Assembly (NCBI GenBank): GCA_002427045.1
Contig: DIPO01000070.1
Location: 444-15,707 of the forward strand
Direction of reading: 5' to 3'
Source of the DNA: Firmicutes bacterium UBA5486
GTDB taxonomy: Bacteria; Bacillota; UBA4882; UBA10575
Length of the DNA: 15,264 bases
The notes under the pieces: model-generated
What the model was told of the DNA's origin: nothing
The model's input: only the letters and a program-made list of their open reading frames with translations
The model's database searches: none
Shown: positions 1 to 7,906 of the stretch, one piece after another
How positions within the stretch are numbered: position 1 is the first letter of the stretch
How the letters are laid out: every line of letters starts with the position of its first letter
Program-made: the position numbers and the translations under genes

Positions 1-42
1 AACCAAGAAACAACTTCTGACCAGGCGAAGATTATAACTCAA

Positions 43-92
43 ATTTTCATCCTTTCGCTTGCCCCAGCTTGCTGGGGTGGGCAACTACTTAA
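43..92. repeat. Hairpin-bearing intergenic element, copy A
   Basis: This lies just downstream of the yvcK stop. It opens with ATTTTCATCCTTTC (43-56), has a hairpin core (59-84; CCCCAG 62-67 and CTGGGG 72-77 around a CTTG loop, with outer TTG/CAA pairing and a bulge), and ends with TACTTAA (86-92). The same start and end bracket a different hairpin at 11522-11572, with total lengths of 50 and 51 bases. No U-tract follows on either strand, so it is not an ordinary intrinsic terminator, although it could stabilise the yvcK mRNA 3' end. The rest of 1-114 holds no gene that I can see. Confidence 0.5.
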
Positions 93-114
93 CCAATTTA
101 TACAATCCCTTAAT

Positions 115-1812
115 TTATAAAACTATATTCTGTACCGCCACTGGGTTATTACTTTTTTCATCCATAAAATAAACCAGCAAATCTCCGCTTGGTAGCTGTG
201 CTTTTTTCAGCTTTAATAACACTGCCGGATAAGTTAATCTCTGGATTACAGCTCCTCCCTGAACAGACTCTTCTTCCCGGTAATAAATAAAAATCCCTGT
301 CCCTTTAAGGTATACCCTGGTTACTTTAATCATAAGGCCACCAACTGGATGTTCCCCTAAAAAAATACCAATTGCTAAATTTTCTTCGGGATCTATTTCC
401 TGAGGAATTAAATCTTTGAGGATACTGTTTTCACCAGAATATATTTCAAAAGCCGGTTTTGGTAATCCTTTAATTTTTTCCATTGTAAAATCAAGTTCTA
501 CTATTGAATTCCCTTTCGAACCAGTAATAATCCCTATCTTTACGCTGGTTAATATTTTTAATATTCTAAAAAACCTGTTTTTTAGCCCAGATAAACCTTG
601 GCGATTTTTAAAAAAAGATGAGGTAAGATTGGAACAGAGATTAGCCAATAATTTGACCAAAAGGTCCGCATCATGGCGGACAAGACCATTAGTATTAAGC
701 AAAGGAGCAGTAACGGGTATCACCCCTTGAGTAACGATCTTTTCCAGATCGGGGATCACAGGCTCTGCTCCTTCTTCTGCATAAAGCGCCCGGGAATTTA
801 ACGGGACTTCTTGGTTATTAATAATAACATAATCGATTACACCAGAACCAGTATGCTCAAGTAAAGCCCGGAGATGATCCGAAGCTGTAAAACCTTCAGT
901 CTCACCGATCTGGGTCATTACATTACAAATGTAGAGCTTAGTAGCTGCAGATGCCTTAACAGCAGTAAGTACTTCTCTAACAAGTAGTGGCGGAATAACA
1001 CTGGTAAATAAGCTTCCGGGCCCAATAATAATAATATCAGCAGCCTTTATCGCCTCTATGCTTTCTGGTACCGCTCTAACTTCTGTAGGCTCCAAAAATA
1101 TCCGTTTAATAGGATGTTTACTCTGGCCAATAGTGGATTCCCCTTTAACAATCGACCCGTCTTTCAATTCTGCACAGAGATTTACATTATCAAAAGTAGC
1201 AGGAAAAATCCTCCCCCTTACCGCCAGAACCTTACTAGAAGCTTCAATCGCTTTTTGAAAATCCCCGGTAATACCTGTCATCGCAGTTAAAAACAGATTG
1301 CCAAAATTATGCCCGGCAAGTCCTGTCCCTTCGTTAAATCTAAATTGCATCAGTTGCTCCATTAAAGGTTCTAAATCAGCCATAGCAATCAGACAGTTTC
1401 TAATATCTCCTGGAGGAAGAATACCAAATTCCTCTCTGAGCCGTCCGGAACTCCCTCCGTCATCGGCAACCGTAACAATCGCTGTAAGATTATTAGTAAC
1501 CCGCTTTAACCCACGAAGAATAGTTCCCAGCCCCGTACCCCCGCCAATTACTACAATCTTAATATCTTCTTCTAATGTCTCGGAAAACTTCTGATTCCCA
1601 GCTAAAAAGTGTAATAAAGGTTGCTCATCAAATGATTTTAAAACAAAATAAATAAGAAAACAGCATCCTAAAAAGATCAGCAAACTTCCTAACCAGAAGT
1701 TAAGATTTACTGAAGAAAAACGGATCAAGAAGCCAGATATAGCTAATCCTAGAGAAAAAAATATCCACTTTTTAAAATGCCGTTTAATATTGTATCTTTT
1801 TTGCCGGGGCAT
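115..1812 (-). CDS. yvcK: YvcK/GlmR-family regulator with membrane anchor and C-terminal extension
   Basis: This is a CofD-like Rossmann protein. In Bacillus subtilis the family member GlmR (YvcK) binds UDP-GlcNAc, links central carbon flow to cell-wall precursor synthesis, and is needed for growth on gluconeogenic carbon sources. The core spans about residues 84-395 and shows VVIGGGTGLGTILRGLK (87-103), VADDGGSSGRLR (115-126), PPGDIRNC (133-140), LAGHNFGN (165-172) and GPGSLFTSVIPP (264-275). The family is usually about 310-330 residues; this one has 565. Two hydrophobic segments (about 16-31 and 38-57) precede the core, predicting an inner-membrane anchor with the core in the cytoplasm. About 165 extra residues (400-565), rich in predicted beta-strands, follow it, and I do not recognise them. 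The ATG has an AGGGGG site that overlaps the rapZ stop codon 13 bases upstream, suggesting translational coupling. The family assignment is sure; the role of the additions is unknown. Confidence 0.93.
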   Translation of the reverse strand: MPRQKRYNIKRHFKKWIFFSLGLAISGFLIRFSSVNLNFWLGSLLIFLGCCFLIYFVLKSFDEQPLLHFLAGNQKFSETLEEDIKIVVIGGGTGLGTILRGLKRVTNNLTAIVTVADDGGSSGRLREEFGILPPGDIRNCLIAMADLEPLMEQLMQFRFNEGTGLAGHNFGNLFLTAMTGITGDFQKAIEASSKVLAVRGRIFPATFDNVNLCAELKDGSIVKGESTIGQSKHPIKRIFLEPTEVRAVPESIEAIKAADIIIIGPGSLFTSVIPPLLVREVLTAVKASAATKLYICNVMTQIGETEGFTASDHLRALLEHTGSGVIDYVIINNQEVPLNSRALYAEEGAEPVIPDLEKIVTQGVIPVTAPLLNTNGLVRHDADLLVKLLANLCSNLTSSFFKNRQGLSGLKNRFFRILKILTSVKIGIITGSKGNSIVELDFTMEKIKGLPKPAFEIYSGENSILKDLIPQEIDPEENLAIGIFLGEHPVGGLMIKVTRVYLKGTGIFIYYREEESVQGGAVIQRLTYPAVLLKLKKAQLPSGDLLVYFMDEKSNNPVAVQNIVL

Positions 1813-1825
1813 TAAACTTTTCCCC

Positions 1826-2686
1826 CTAACTTATATCACGGTGTTCAGTAAGGACTTTATATCCTTTAGCCTTGAGAAAGTCTCCAAGCTGATTCGTAAT
1901 GGTTACGGAACGATGCTTACCTCCGGTACAACCAATACCAATAATCAGGTGCAACTTTCCTTCATTTATATATTGTGGGACCAAAAAATCCATAAAGTGA
2001 AATAGTTTACCAAGAAACTTCTTCGTTACTGGCCACTTTAATACATAATCTGATACTTCCTGGTAATTGCCATCAAGTTCCCGCAAAGAGTCTACATAAT
2101 GGGGATTAGGTAAAAACCTAACATCAAAGATGAGATCTGCATCCAAGGGAAGCCCGTTTCGGAAGCCAAAAGAAACTATAGTAATCATTAGTTTCTCCCT
2201 CTCGTCTAACTGGGTAAACCTGGAGGTAATCTCATCCCGAAGCTGACGGATTGTCATATTACTGGTATCCAAAATTAAAGAGGCCTTTCCTTTTAACTCT
2301 TCCAACCGGGATTTCTCAGCTTTAATTCCATCAAGAATTCTTCCTTCTCCTGAAAGTGGATGGCGCCTGCGGGATTCCTTAAACCTCCTGATTAAAACCT
2401 CATCTTCCGCTTCCATATAAAGTATTTCGTAAGAATAACCTGCTTCCTCTAATAATTCTAGAGAGGAAGATAGACTATTGAAAAAATCTCCGCCTCTGAT
2501 ATCAACCACCAGTGCTATTTTATTAATTCTTCCTTCCGATTGTGCACAAAGCTCAGCAAATTTAGTAAGCAACACCGGAGGAAGATTATCTACACAAAAA
2601 TAACCTAAGTCTTCAAAAGCCTTGACCGCTTCAGATTTCCCCGCCCCGGATATTCCCGTAATTATTACAAAACGAATCAATTCCAT
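1826..2686 (-). CDS. rapZ: RapZ/YvcJ nucleotide-binding (RNase adapter) protein
   Basis: This is a P-loop protein of 286 residues, the normal family length. In Escherichia coli RapZ guides RNase E to the GlmZ small RNA and senses glucosamine-6-phosphate; the Bacillus homologue YvcJ hydrolyses GTP and affects competence. Walker A is GISGAGKS (11-18), followed by DNLPP (about 34-38) and a Walker B-like strand ending VVDIRGG. The C-terminal phosphosugar-sensing half carries IGCTGGKHRSV, the family signature. A GGGGGAG site lies 10 bases before the ATG. The gene is first of a two-gene unit with yvcK, as in many Bacillota. A shared role in amino-sugar and cell-wall precursor control is inferred from the families. 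Confidence 0.95.
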   Translation of the reverse strand: MELIRFVIITGISGAGKSEAVKAFEDLGYFCVDNLPPVLLTKFAELCAQSEGRINKIALVVDIRGGDFFNSLSSSLELLEEAGYSYEILYMEAEDEVLIRRFKESRRRHPLSGEGRILDGIKAEKSRLEELKGKASLILDTSNMTIRQLRDEITSRFTQLDEREKLMITIVSFGFRNGLPLDADLIFDVRFLPNPHYVDSLRELDGNYQEVSDYVLKWPVTKKFLGKLFHFMDFLVPQYINEGKLHLIIGIGCTGGKHRSVTITNQLGDFLKAKGYKVLTEHRDIS

Positions 2687-3005
2687 AAAATCAACTCTCC
2701 CCCTATATTACTCTTCGGAATAATAATCTGTTTTAATTAGTATAGTACACCTTCTTCTTTAAAAAAAGTTCTTTCGAACGTAAAGATATACCAAATTCTA
2801 CAATATTACCATTTGTTTTTTGGTTAAATTTTAATAAATGATGATAAAGTTTTTATTTTTAAGGTTATTACATAAGACATCTTGTAGGTTTTTACTATCT
2901 TAGCTTTGCTTACAGACCAAGGCTCAAAATGTGAATTAGGATAGTGCTAAATACACCAAAAAAGGGAAGCAGCAAACTGCTTCCCTTAAAGGTTTTCAGC
3001 GTTTT
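2687..3005. other. Intergenic region upstream of rapZ
   Basis: This is an AT-rich spacer between rapZ and the next minus-strand gene. It contains the terminator of that gene (2962-2987). On the minus strand it also has a possible promoter for rapZ, with a TATACT -10 (complement of 2739-2744) but only a weak T-rich -35. I see no credible ORF or RNA gene in the remainder. Confidence 0.5.
2962..2987 (-). terminator. Intrinsic terminator of the nucleotidyltransferase/mutase-like gene
   Basis: AAGGGAAGCAG pairs perfectly with CTGCTTCCCTT (11 base pairs) around a 4-base loop. On the minus strand the stem runs into a T-tract (complement of the A run at 2958-2963). It lies about 20 bases beyond the stop codon of the 3006-5483 gene and isolates that gene from rapZ-yvcK. 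Confidence 0.9.
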
Positions 3006-5483
3006 TTATTCAAGCTGTAAATCATTGATCCGACCCATATATAAACTGGTTAGAGCATCTGCTTCCGCTTGCGATGAAGCTTCACTATAAACCTGAAAAA
3101 CTGGTTCTTCAGCATCAGGAAGAACTAAAGCCCAACCATTATCATGGTATACTTTAAGCCCATCAATGACTTCAATTTCTTTCTCTTTATTCTCCTCAAA
3201 AAGACTCCGCATTACCCGGCCCTTATCCTCCCAGGAACACTCCACCACTTTCTGATCTGTATAATATGGGGGTAAAATCGAGACTAATTCCGATAATCTC
3301 ATTTTTTCTTGTGCCATTAATTCCAGTACCTTAGTTAAAGAATATAAAGCATCAAAGGCTGGTTGGAAATGTGTTTTTCCGTCCTTCCCCGGAAAAATCT
3401 TTGTCTCTACTACTTTTTCCATTAAGGCCCGGGCATTGGCTTTAGTCCGGACTACTTTCCCCTGATATTCTCTTGCCACCTCTTCAATAAACATCGGAGC
3501 AGTCACCGGAAGAGGAATCGTATCGGCCTGGGAGTATTTTAAGACAAAAAGGGAGAGAAGGGCTAGAAACTGGTCTTCCTTAACCAATTGCCCTTTCTCA
3601 TCCACTAAGATTAGACGTTCCGCATTATTGTCCACCACGATTCCCAGATCCGCCTTTTCTGACTTTACTTTATGGGCAATTTTACTTATTACCAAAGAGA
3701 GTTCTTTTAGCGTTTGCGGCCTGGTTGGTTCTTCCTCTAATTCCCAATCGATTACTTCACAACCAAGATTAGTTAAAAGGGTCGGAAGTAACATTGATAA
3801 ACTACCGGCATCATAATTAGCGATTATTTTAAACTGTGCTTTCTTAATCTGCTCCCAAGCTGTAACTTTACTAATTCCTTCCAGATAATGCTCGAAAAGA
3901 CGGGGAAGATAAGTTATTGCACCAATACCATCAATAGGTGTTCTCTTAAATTCCTCCGTAAAAAAACTCTGTTCAATCTTTCTTTCTAAATCTCGATTTA
4001 TAGTTAAGCCTTTATCATCAATAAATTTGGCAAGTATATTCTCTGGGTTATGAGGAGAGATCCGTAGATGGACTCCTCCTTGAGCTTCCAGTAGCATTAC
4101 AGCATGTCTTGTAATTGGGGTAGCCATTACCCCAAGATCAAAAACATCGATTCCAGACCCTAAAAAACCACAGATCAAAGCAGTCTTTAGCACCCGGGCT
4201 GGATAGAAATTGTCAGTACTTATTACCACACGACTTTTTTCCGGAAGAATGGTTCCGTAGGCTGCACCAATCTTTGCTGCAAATTCAGGAGTAAATTCTG
4301 CATTGGCAGTCCGATCAATCCCCTGATTTCCAAAGAGATTAGTTCCCCAGCGGCTGCCCCAAATCATACTAGAATTTAAGACCGAACCGCTTTCAATATA
4401 TTTTTCCGGCCAGACTTTAATCTCAGGTTTAATTATGGTTTTTGATCCTACCATACACCCTTCACCTAATACTGCTCCTTCATAAATCGAAACCCAAGAT
4501 TTTAGATGGGAATGATGGGCTAAGATTGAGCCCCTTAATTCTGTCTCAAAACCCAGATAAGTATGGTTCCAAAGGATAGATCTTTTAATTGAAGATTTAT
4601 CATTAACTAAACAGTGATCCCCTAAAACACTATACTTTCCTACTTTAACTCCTTTTCTAATCCGTACATATTTGCCTAAAACTATTGGTGGCTCTAAAAT
4701 ACTATCCTGATCGATCTCTGTACCTTCCCCTGCCCAGATTCCGGGGGAGATCTCCTGCCCTGGCGGGCTAAATTTTATTTTTCCCGCTAATAGATCATAA
4801 TTAGCCTGCCGGTATTGGTGTAAATTACCTACATCCGACCAGTATCCTTCAGCTATATATCCGCATAATGGTTTACCCGAAGCCAACAGGAGGGGAAAAA
4901 GGTCTTTACTGAAATCCACCGCTTTATCTTTATCATAATATTGGAAGACCTCCGGTTCAATCAGATAAATGCCAGTGTTGACTGTATCACTAAACACCTC
5001 TCCCCAGCCCGGTTTCTCCAAAAATCTTTTAATTCTACCTTCTTCATCAGTGATTACTACCCCATAGTCTAGAGGATTACTAACTCTAGTTAAAACAATA
5101 GTAACCAAAGCTCCCTTTTTCCGGTGGAAATCCAGTGCTGCCTGGAGATTAATATCGGTCAAAGCATCTCCACTGATCACCAGAAAGGTCTGGTCCAAAA
5201 ATTCTTCGGCATTTTTGACACTACCGGCAGTACCCAAAGGGGTCTCTTCAATAAAATACTTTAAAGAAACCCCGAAATCTTCTCCCTCCCCAAAATAATT
5301 AGAGATGACTTCCGGAAGATAAAAAAGTGTAACTCCAATATCGGTAAAATTGTACCGCCGCAATAATTCAATAATATACTCCATCATTGGCCTGGTAGCA
5401 ATCGGTACCATCGGTTTTGGTTGTTTGCAGGTAAGGGGCCTAAGTCTTGTTCCTTTTCCACCAGCCATTACTATCGCCTTCAT
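3006..5483 (-). CDS. Sugar-1-phosphate nucleotidyltransferase fused to phosphohexomutase-like domain
   Basis: This is an 825-residue cytoplasmic protein with three parts. Residues 1-235 form a nucleotidyltransferase: GGKGTRLRPLT (8-18), KPMVPI (23-28), TPLGTAGSVK (81-90), SGDALTDI (104-111), FLEKP (154-158) and NTGIYLIEP (169-177). This part should make an NDP-sugar, conventionally GDP-mannose or a glucose nucleotide, from sugar-1-phosphate and NTP. Residues about 250-375 are hexapeptide-like repeats of a left-handed beta-helix. Residues about 378-825 have the phosphomannomutase/phosphoglucomutase fold, but its active-site loops are altered: SPHNP (476-480) where the phosphoserine loop TASHNP is expected, DNNAER (618-623) for DGDADR, no recognisable GE.SGH sugar loop near 698-706, and LPDAEEP (788-794) for RPSGTEP. 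Databases usually label such proteins mannose-1-phosphate guanylyltransferase/phosphomannomutase; nucleotide and sugar specificity cannot be read here. A GGAGG site lies 8 bases before the ATG. The adjacent glycosyltransferase gene suggests a shared glycan pathway. Confidence 0.9.
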   Translation of the reverse strand: MKAIVMAGGKGTRLRPLTCKQPKPMVPIATRPMMEYIIELLRRYNFTDIGVTLFYLPEVISNYFGEGEDFGVSLKYFIEETPLGTAGSVKNAEEFLDQTFLVISGDALTDINLQAALDFHRKKGALVTIVLTRVSNPLDYGVVITDEEGRIKRFLEKPGWGEVFSDTVNTGIYLIEPEVFQYYDKDKAVDFSKDLFPLLLASGKPLCGYIAEGYWSDVGNLHQYRQANYDLLAGKIKFSPPGQEISPGIWAGEGTEIDQDSILEPPIVLGKYVRIRKGVKVGKYSVLGDHCLVNDKSSIKRSILWNHTYLGFETELRGSILAHHSHLKSWVSIYEGAVLGEGCMVGSKTIIKPEIKVWPEKYIESGSVLNSSMIWGSRWGTNLFGNQGIDRTANAEFTPEFAAKIGAAYGTILPEKSRVVISTDNFYPARVLKTALICGFLGSGIDVFDLGVMATPITRHAVMLLEAQGGVHLRISPHNPENILAKFIDDKGLTINRDLERKIEQSFFTEEFKRTPIDGIGAITYLPRLFEHYLEGISKVTAWEQIKKAQFKIIANYDAGSLSMLLPTLLTNLGCEVIDWELEEEPTRPQTLKELSLVISKIAHKVKSEKADLGIVVDNNAERLILVDEKGQLVKEDQFLALLSLFVLKYSQADTIPLPVTAPMFIEEVAREYQGKVVRTKANARALMEKVVETKIFPGKDGKTHFQPAFDALYSLTKVLELMAQEKMRLSELVSILPPYYTDQKVVECSWEDKGRVMRSLFEENKEKEIEVIDGLKVYHDNGWALVLPDAEEPVFQVYSEASSQAEADALTSLYMGRINDLQLE

Positions 5484-5560
5484 GCTAAAAACCTCCGCTT
5501 ATTTTTCTCCTTTTTCTTTACAAGAAAAGAATCTGCATAATCCACTCGATGTTTGTAACT

Positions 5561-5588
5561 CGTATAAGTATTTATGCAATTTCTTCAA
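5561..5588 (-). promoter_or_regulatory. Possible promoter of the nucleotidyltransferase/mutase-like gene
   Basis: On the minus strand, TTGAAG (complement of 5583-5588) and TATACG (complement of 5561-5566) are separated by 16 bases, about 80 bases before the gene. The match to the sigma-A consensus is only moderate. Two similar 14-mers lie just upstream (5599-5634), and the 7-base inverted repeat TGCATAA/TTATGCA spans 5533-5578. No known riboswitch is recognisable in the 5484-5719 leader. Confidence 0.3.
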
Positions 5589-5598
5589 GAATCAAAGG

Positions 5599-5634
5599 CT
5601 AATTTTCTTACAGCGGCCAACTATAATTCTTACA
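5599..5634. repeat. Tandem 14-mer pair, 22-base spacing
   Basis: CTAATTTTCTTACA (5599-5612) and CTATAATTCTTACA (5621-5634) match at 11 of 14 positions, including an identical TTCTTACA. Their starts are 22 bases apart, about two helical turns. They lie immediately upstream of the candidate promoter of the nucleotidyltransferase gene, a position suited to a regulator binding two adjacent sites. The regulator is unknown. Confidence 0.35.
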
Positions 5635-5719
5635 TTTCACACCTTTAAAACAAGGTCAGACTAAATCTGTTTTTTATAAACTGAATGTAAAATAAAAGCC
5701 CCCTTAAATTAGTAGGTGC

Positions 5720-5743
5720 AAAAAACGAGATCATTAATGAGCT
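5720..5743 (-). terminator. Weak intrinsic terminator after the GT4 gene
   Basis: On the minus strand, AGCTCA-TTAA-TGATCT (complement of 5728-5743) forms a 6-position stem with one mismatch. It is followed by CG and six T residues (complement of 5720-5725). It begins about 10 bases after the glycosyltransferase stop, a typical place for a terminator, but the short imperfect stem makes it leaky at best. Confidence 0.45.
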
Positions 5744-5753
5744 ACAATATTTT

Positions 5754-7088
5754 TCACTTCTCAGTAAGCAGCTGTTCACCGGCAGAAAGCCTTTGATACT
5801 TAGTTTCTATTGGTGTATAACGGCTATATGAAACTAAATCCTGATTAAAGCTTTCCATCTCCGGCATAACATCGGTTTTACGGATTTCTTTCCCTTGATA
5901 AAAATAAGATTCAAGAAACTCATCATATACTTCCCGGTAAACCCGGATCGTCGCTCCGGCAATCTTTCCCCAATTATATTCTTCTTCTAAATCTCTAAAT
6001 GCTTGTTCTCTCATTGCTTTTGCCTGATCCGGATAATGAAGCATCCACAGAATATTATCTGCTAAGGAATCTGCATTATTGGAAAAGGCTTTTAATCCAT
6101 TTTTTCCATGTTGTACTACTTCTCCCAAACCCCCTGTATCCGTTACGACTACCGGTGCTCCCGCTGCCATCGCTTCTAAAGCCACAATTCCAAAAGGTTC
6201 ATATAAGCTTGGAAAGACCGCAACATTTGCCGTACTTAGTAGCGCATTACGTGTTAAATCATCTATATATCCCGTAAAGTAGATCCGATGATAAATTCCA
6301 AGGCTCCGAGCTCTAATCTGAAGATGTTCCGTATAGGGCCCTTTTCCCGCAATCACAAACTTTACTTTATTATCTGCTTTAAGTATTTTAACTGCTGATT
6401 CCAATAGAAGATCCAAACCTTTTTCACGAACTATACGGCCAACATAAAAAACAACCTTCTCATCGTGAGCCGCAAATTTTTTTCTAACCTCCATAGCATT
6501 CTTTGGAGTTTTTTTGAAAATTTCCGGGTAAACACCATTAGGAACTATTTTTAATTTATTCCCCGGAATCTGGAAGATTCTTTGCAATTCATTAAACATA
6601 TAACGGCTACAACAGATCACACGCCAGGCCTCATAACCTAGCCACCATTCCACACTACTTATATACCGTTGCAAATCATTATGGAGGCCATTATTTCTTC
6701 CCCACTCTGTAGCATGAATGGTAGCTACTAATGGCTTTTTCCAAGCGTGTTTTAAGAGCTTACCAGCATAGGCTACCAGCCAGTCATGGGCATGGATAAT
6801 CTCAAACTCTTCTCCAGCCCTAAATAGAGCTGTCGCTTTTTCAATTAAATTAAGGTTGAACTGCAGAACCCAGGAGATAAAGTCCGGTGGTTCTGGATTA
6901 CTTGGTTTAACCCGGTAAATCTTTATCCCTTCTAATTCTTCAGTCTCCTGAGCATCCAGGGTTCCAATCGTCAGAACCGAAACTTCCTCCCCTTTTTCAA
7001 CTAGAGCAAGTGCTAAATCATGGACATGAGGGGCAATCCCTCCTACAACCTTAGGAGGAAACTCCCAACTTAACATCAGAATCTTCAT
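5754..7088 (-). CDS. GT4 glycosyltransferase, glycogen/starch-synthase-like
   Basis: This is a 444-residue cytoplasmic retaining glycosyltransferase with GT-B fold. The N-terminal domain opens with MKILMLSWEFPP and KVVGGIAPHV (13-22), resembling the K-x-G-G acceptor loop of glycogen synthases, and has HAHDW (99-103). The C-terminal donor domain has YVGRIVREKGLDLLLESA (215-232) and the E-x7-E pair E297/E305 in EPFGIVALE, followed by GLGEVV. It should transfer a glucosyl or mannosyl unit from an NDP-sugar to a glycan; donor and acceptor cannot be read with certainty. A tail of about 50 polar residues (394-444) extends beyond the fold. The ATG has an AAGGGGTGA site 4 bases upstream. It lies one gene upstream of the nucleotidyltransferase fusion in the same direction, though the gap and a weak terminator suggest separate transcripts. 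Family sure, substrate unsure. Confidence 0.9.
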   Translation of the reverse strand: MKILMLSWEFPPKVVGGIAPHVHDLALALVEKGEEVSVLTIGTLDAQETEELEGIKIYRVKPSNPEPPDFISWVLQFNLNLIEKATALFRAGEEFEIIHAHDWLVAYAGKLLKHAWKKPLVATIHATEWGRNNGLHNDLQRYISSVEWWLGYEAWRVICCSRYMFNELQRIFQIPGNKLKIVPNGVYPEIFKKTPKNAMEVRKKFAAHDEKVVFYVGRIVREKGLDLLLESAVKILKADNKVKFVIAGKGPYTEHLQIRARSLGIYHRIYFTGYIDDLTRNALLSTANVAVFPSLYEPFGIVALEAMAAGAPVVVTDTGGLGEVVQHGKNGLKAFSNNADSLADNILWMLHYPDQAKAMREQAFRDLEEEYNWGKIAGATIRVYREVYDEFLESYFYQGKEIRKTDVMPEMESFNQDLVSYSRYTPIETKYQRLSAGEQLLTEK

Positions 7089-7390
7089 TTAGTCACCCCT
7101 TCCGGTAACCGCTGGCCTTATACCAACAATTAACAGCCATAGTAAAGTGTAAGCATATTCTTTCCAATATTACGATAGATAATTCCCTTTTTAGGAATGT
7201 ATAAACAAAAAATGCCTTCTGTTAACAGAAGACATTTTCTTTACATGCAAAGAATCCATCACCAAGAAGTAAATATTCTTGTATTTTAAGGAATTGTCTA
7301 ACAATACATTCTGAAGTAGTCCCTTTGTAAATTAGCAATTCCCTCAATTATTAGCTTATTAACCAAATGAGTAAATTATCTGCTTTTCAT
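7089..7390. other. Intergenic region between folB and the GT4 gene
   Basis: This AT-rich spacer holds the folB terminator at 7207-7238. Positions 7089-7206 must contain the GT4 promoter, but I cannot single out a convincing one. Positions 7239-7390, between folB and its terminator, show only a weak 6-base-pair hairpin (7263-7281) and no credible ORF. Confidence 0.5.
7207..7238 (-). terminator. Intrinsic terminator, probably of folB
   Basis: AAAATG-C-CTTCTG (7209-7221) pairs with CAGAAG-A-CATTTT (7226-7238) around a TTAA loop, with one mismatch. On the minus strand the stem ends in a T-run (complement of 7207-7212). It lies about 150 bases after the folB stop and separates folB from the GT4 gene. 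Confidence 0.75.
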
Positions 7391-7780
7391 TTAATACATT
7401 TGAATATTATCTTTCTGTAGCGGTTTCCTAACAACTTCAGCTGCAAAATAATCCATTACACCTCCAACAGGCGGGTTTGGCTTTCTCACTCTAACTACAA
7501 CTTGATCAAGGGTATAAGCGGAAACTATCTGATCCGCAATCGCATGCGCAAGAGCTTCCATCAGGTTAAATTCTCGCTCTTCGACAATATCTTTTACCAG
7601 AGTATATACTTCCGCATAATTGATTGAAGAGTCAAGATCATCTGTCTTACCTGCCCGAAAAAGATCAAGATAAAGTTCAACATCAACCTCAAGCCTTTGC
7701 CCCAACTCTTTTTCCGCAGCAAAAACCCCGTGATAACCATAAAACACCATGTTGTTTAAAACCAGCTTGTCTCTTGACAT
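7391..7780 (-). CDS. folB: Dihydroneopterin aldolase
   Basis: This 129-residue cytoplasmic enzyme converts 7,8-dihydroneopterin to 6-hydroxymethyl-7,8-dihydropterin plus glycolaldehyde in folate synthesis. FYGYHGVFAAE (13-23) and the catalytic residues E23, Y55, E75 and K100 line up with Staphylococcus aureus FolB E22, Y54, E74 and K100. Length is normal. I chose the ATG at 7780 because GAGGGGGAG (complement of 7787-7795) sits 6 bases before it; an in-frame TTG at 7801 would place that site inside the gene. No folate partner gene (folP, folK, folE) is adjacent, so folB stands alone here, divergent from the nad operon with its own promoter. Confidence 0.93.
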   Translation of the reverse strand: MSRDKLVLNNMVFYGYHGVFAAEKELGQRLEVDVELYLDLFRAGKTDDLDSSINYAEVYTLVKDIVEEREFNLMEALAHAIADQIVSAYTLDQVVVRVRKPNPPVGGVMDYFAAEVVRKPLQKDNIQMY

Positions 7781-7806
7781 GTTACTCTCCCCCTCTTTCA
7801 AATCTT

Positions 7807-7835
7807 ATTTTACCTTAGAAAGCGAAGTATGTGAA
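7807..7835 (-). promoter_or_regulatory. Promoter of folB
   Basis: On the minus strand, TTCACA (complement of 7830-7835) and TAAAAT (complement of 7807-7812) are separated by exactly 17 bases. Each matches the sigma-A consensus at five of six positions. It predicts transcription starting about 20 bases before the folB ATG. Confidence 0.65.
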
Positions 7836-7906
7836 TAGTTTTTCAATAAATTTTTTTCATAAAAGTAAAGGTTCTGTTAAGCAGTTTGCTGAAGGTAAGG
7901 ATTGAA

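Noticed and set aside
416..730. Plus-strand ORF of 104 codons within yvcK
   Set aside because: Antisense shadow of a well-supported gene; no ribosome binding site and no recognisable protein features.
2761..2779. GTTC-GAAA-GAAC followed by seven T residues on the minus strand, as a terminator
   Set aside because: The stem has only four base pairs and lies in the rapZ promoter area, not after a gene.
5350..5664. Plus-strand ORF of 104 codons overlapping the start of the nucleotidyltransferase gene
   Set aside because: More than a third lies antisense to the strong GGKGTRLRPLT-encoding region and the rest covers the gene's upstream control region; no site before its start.
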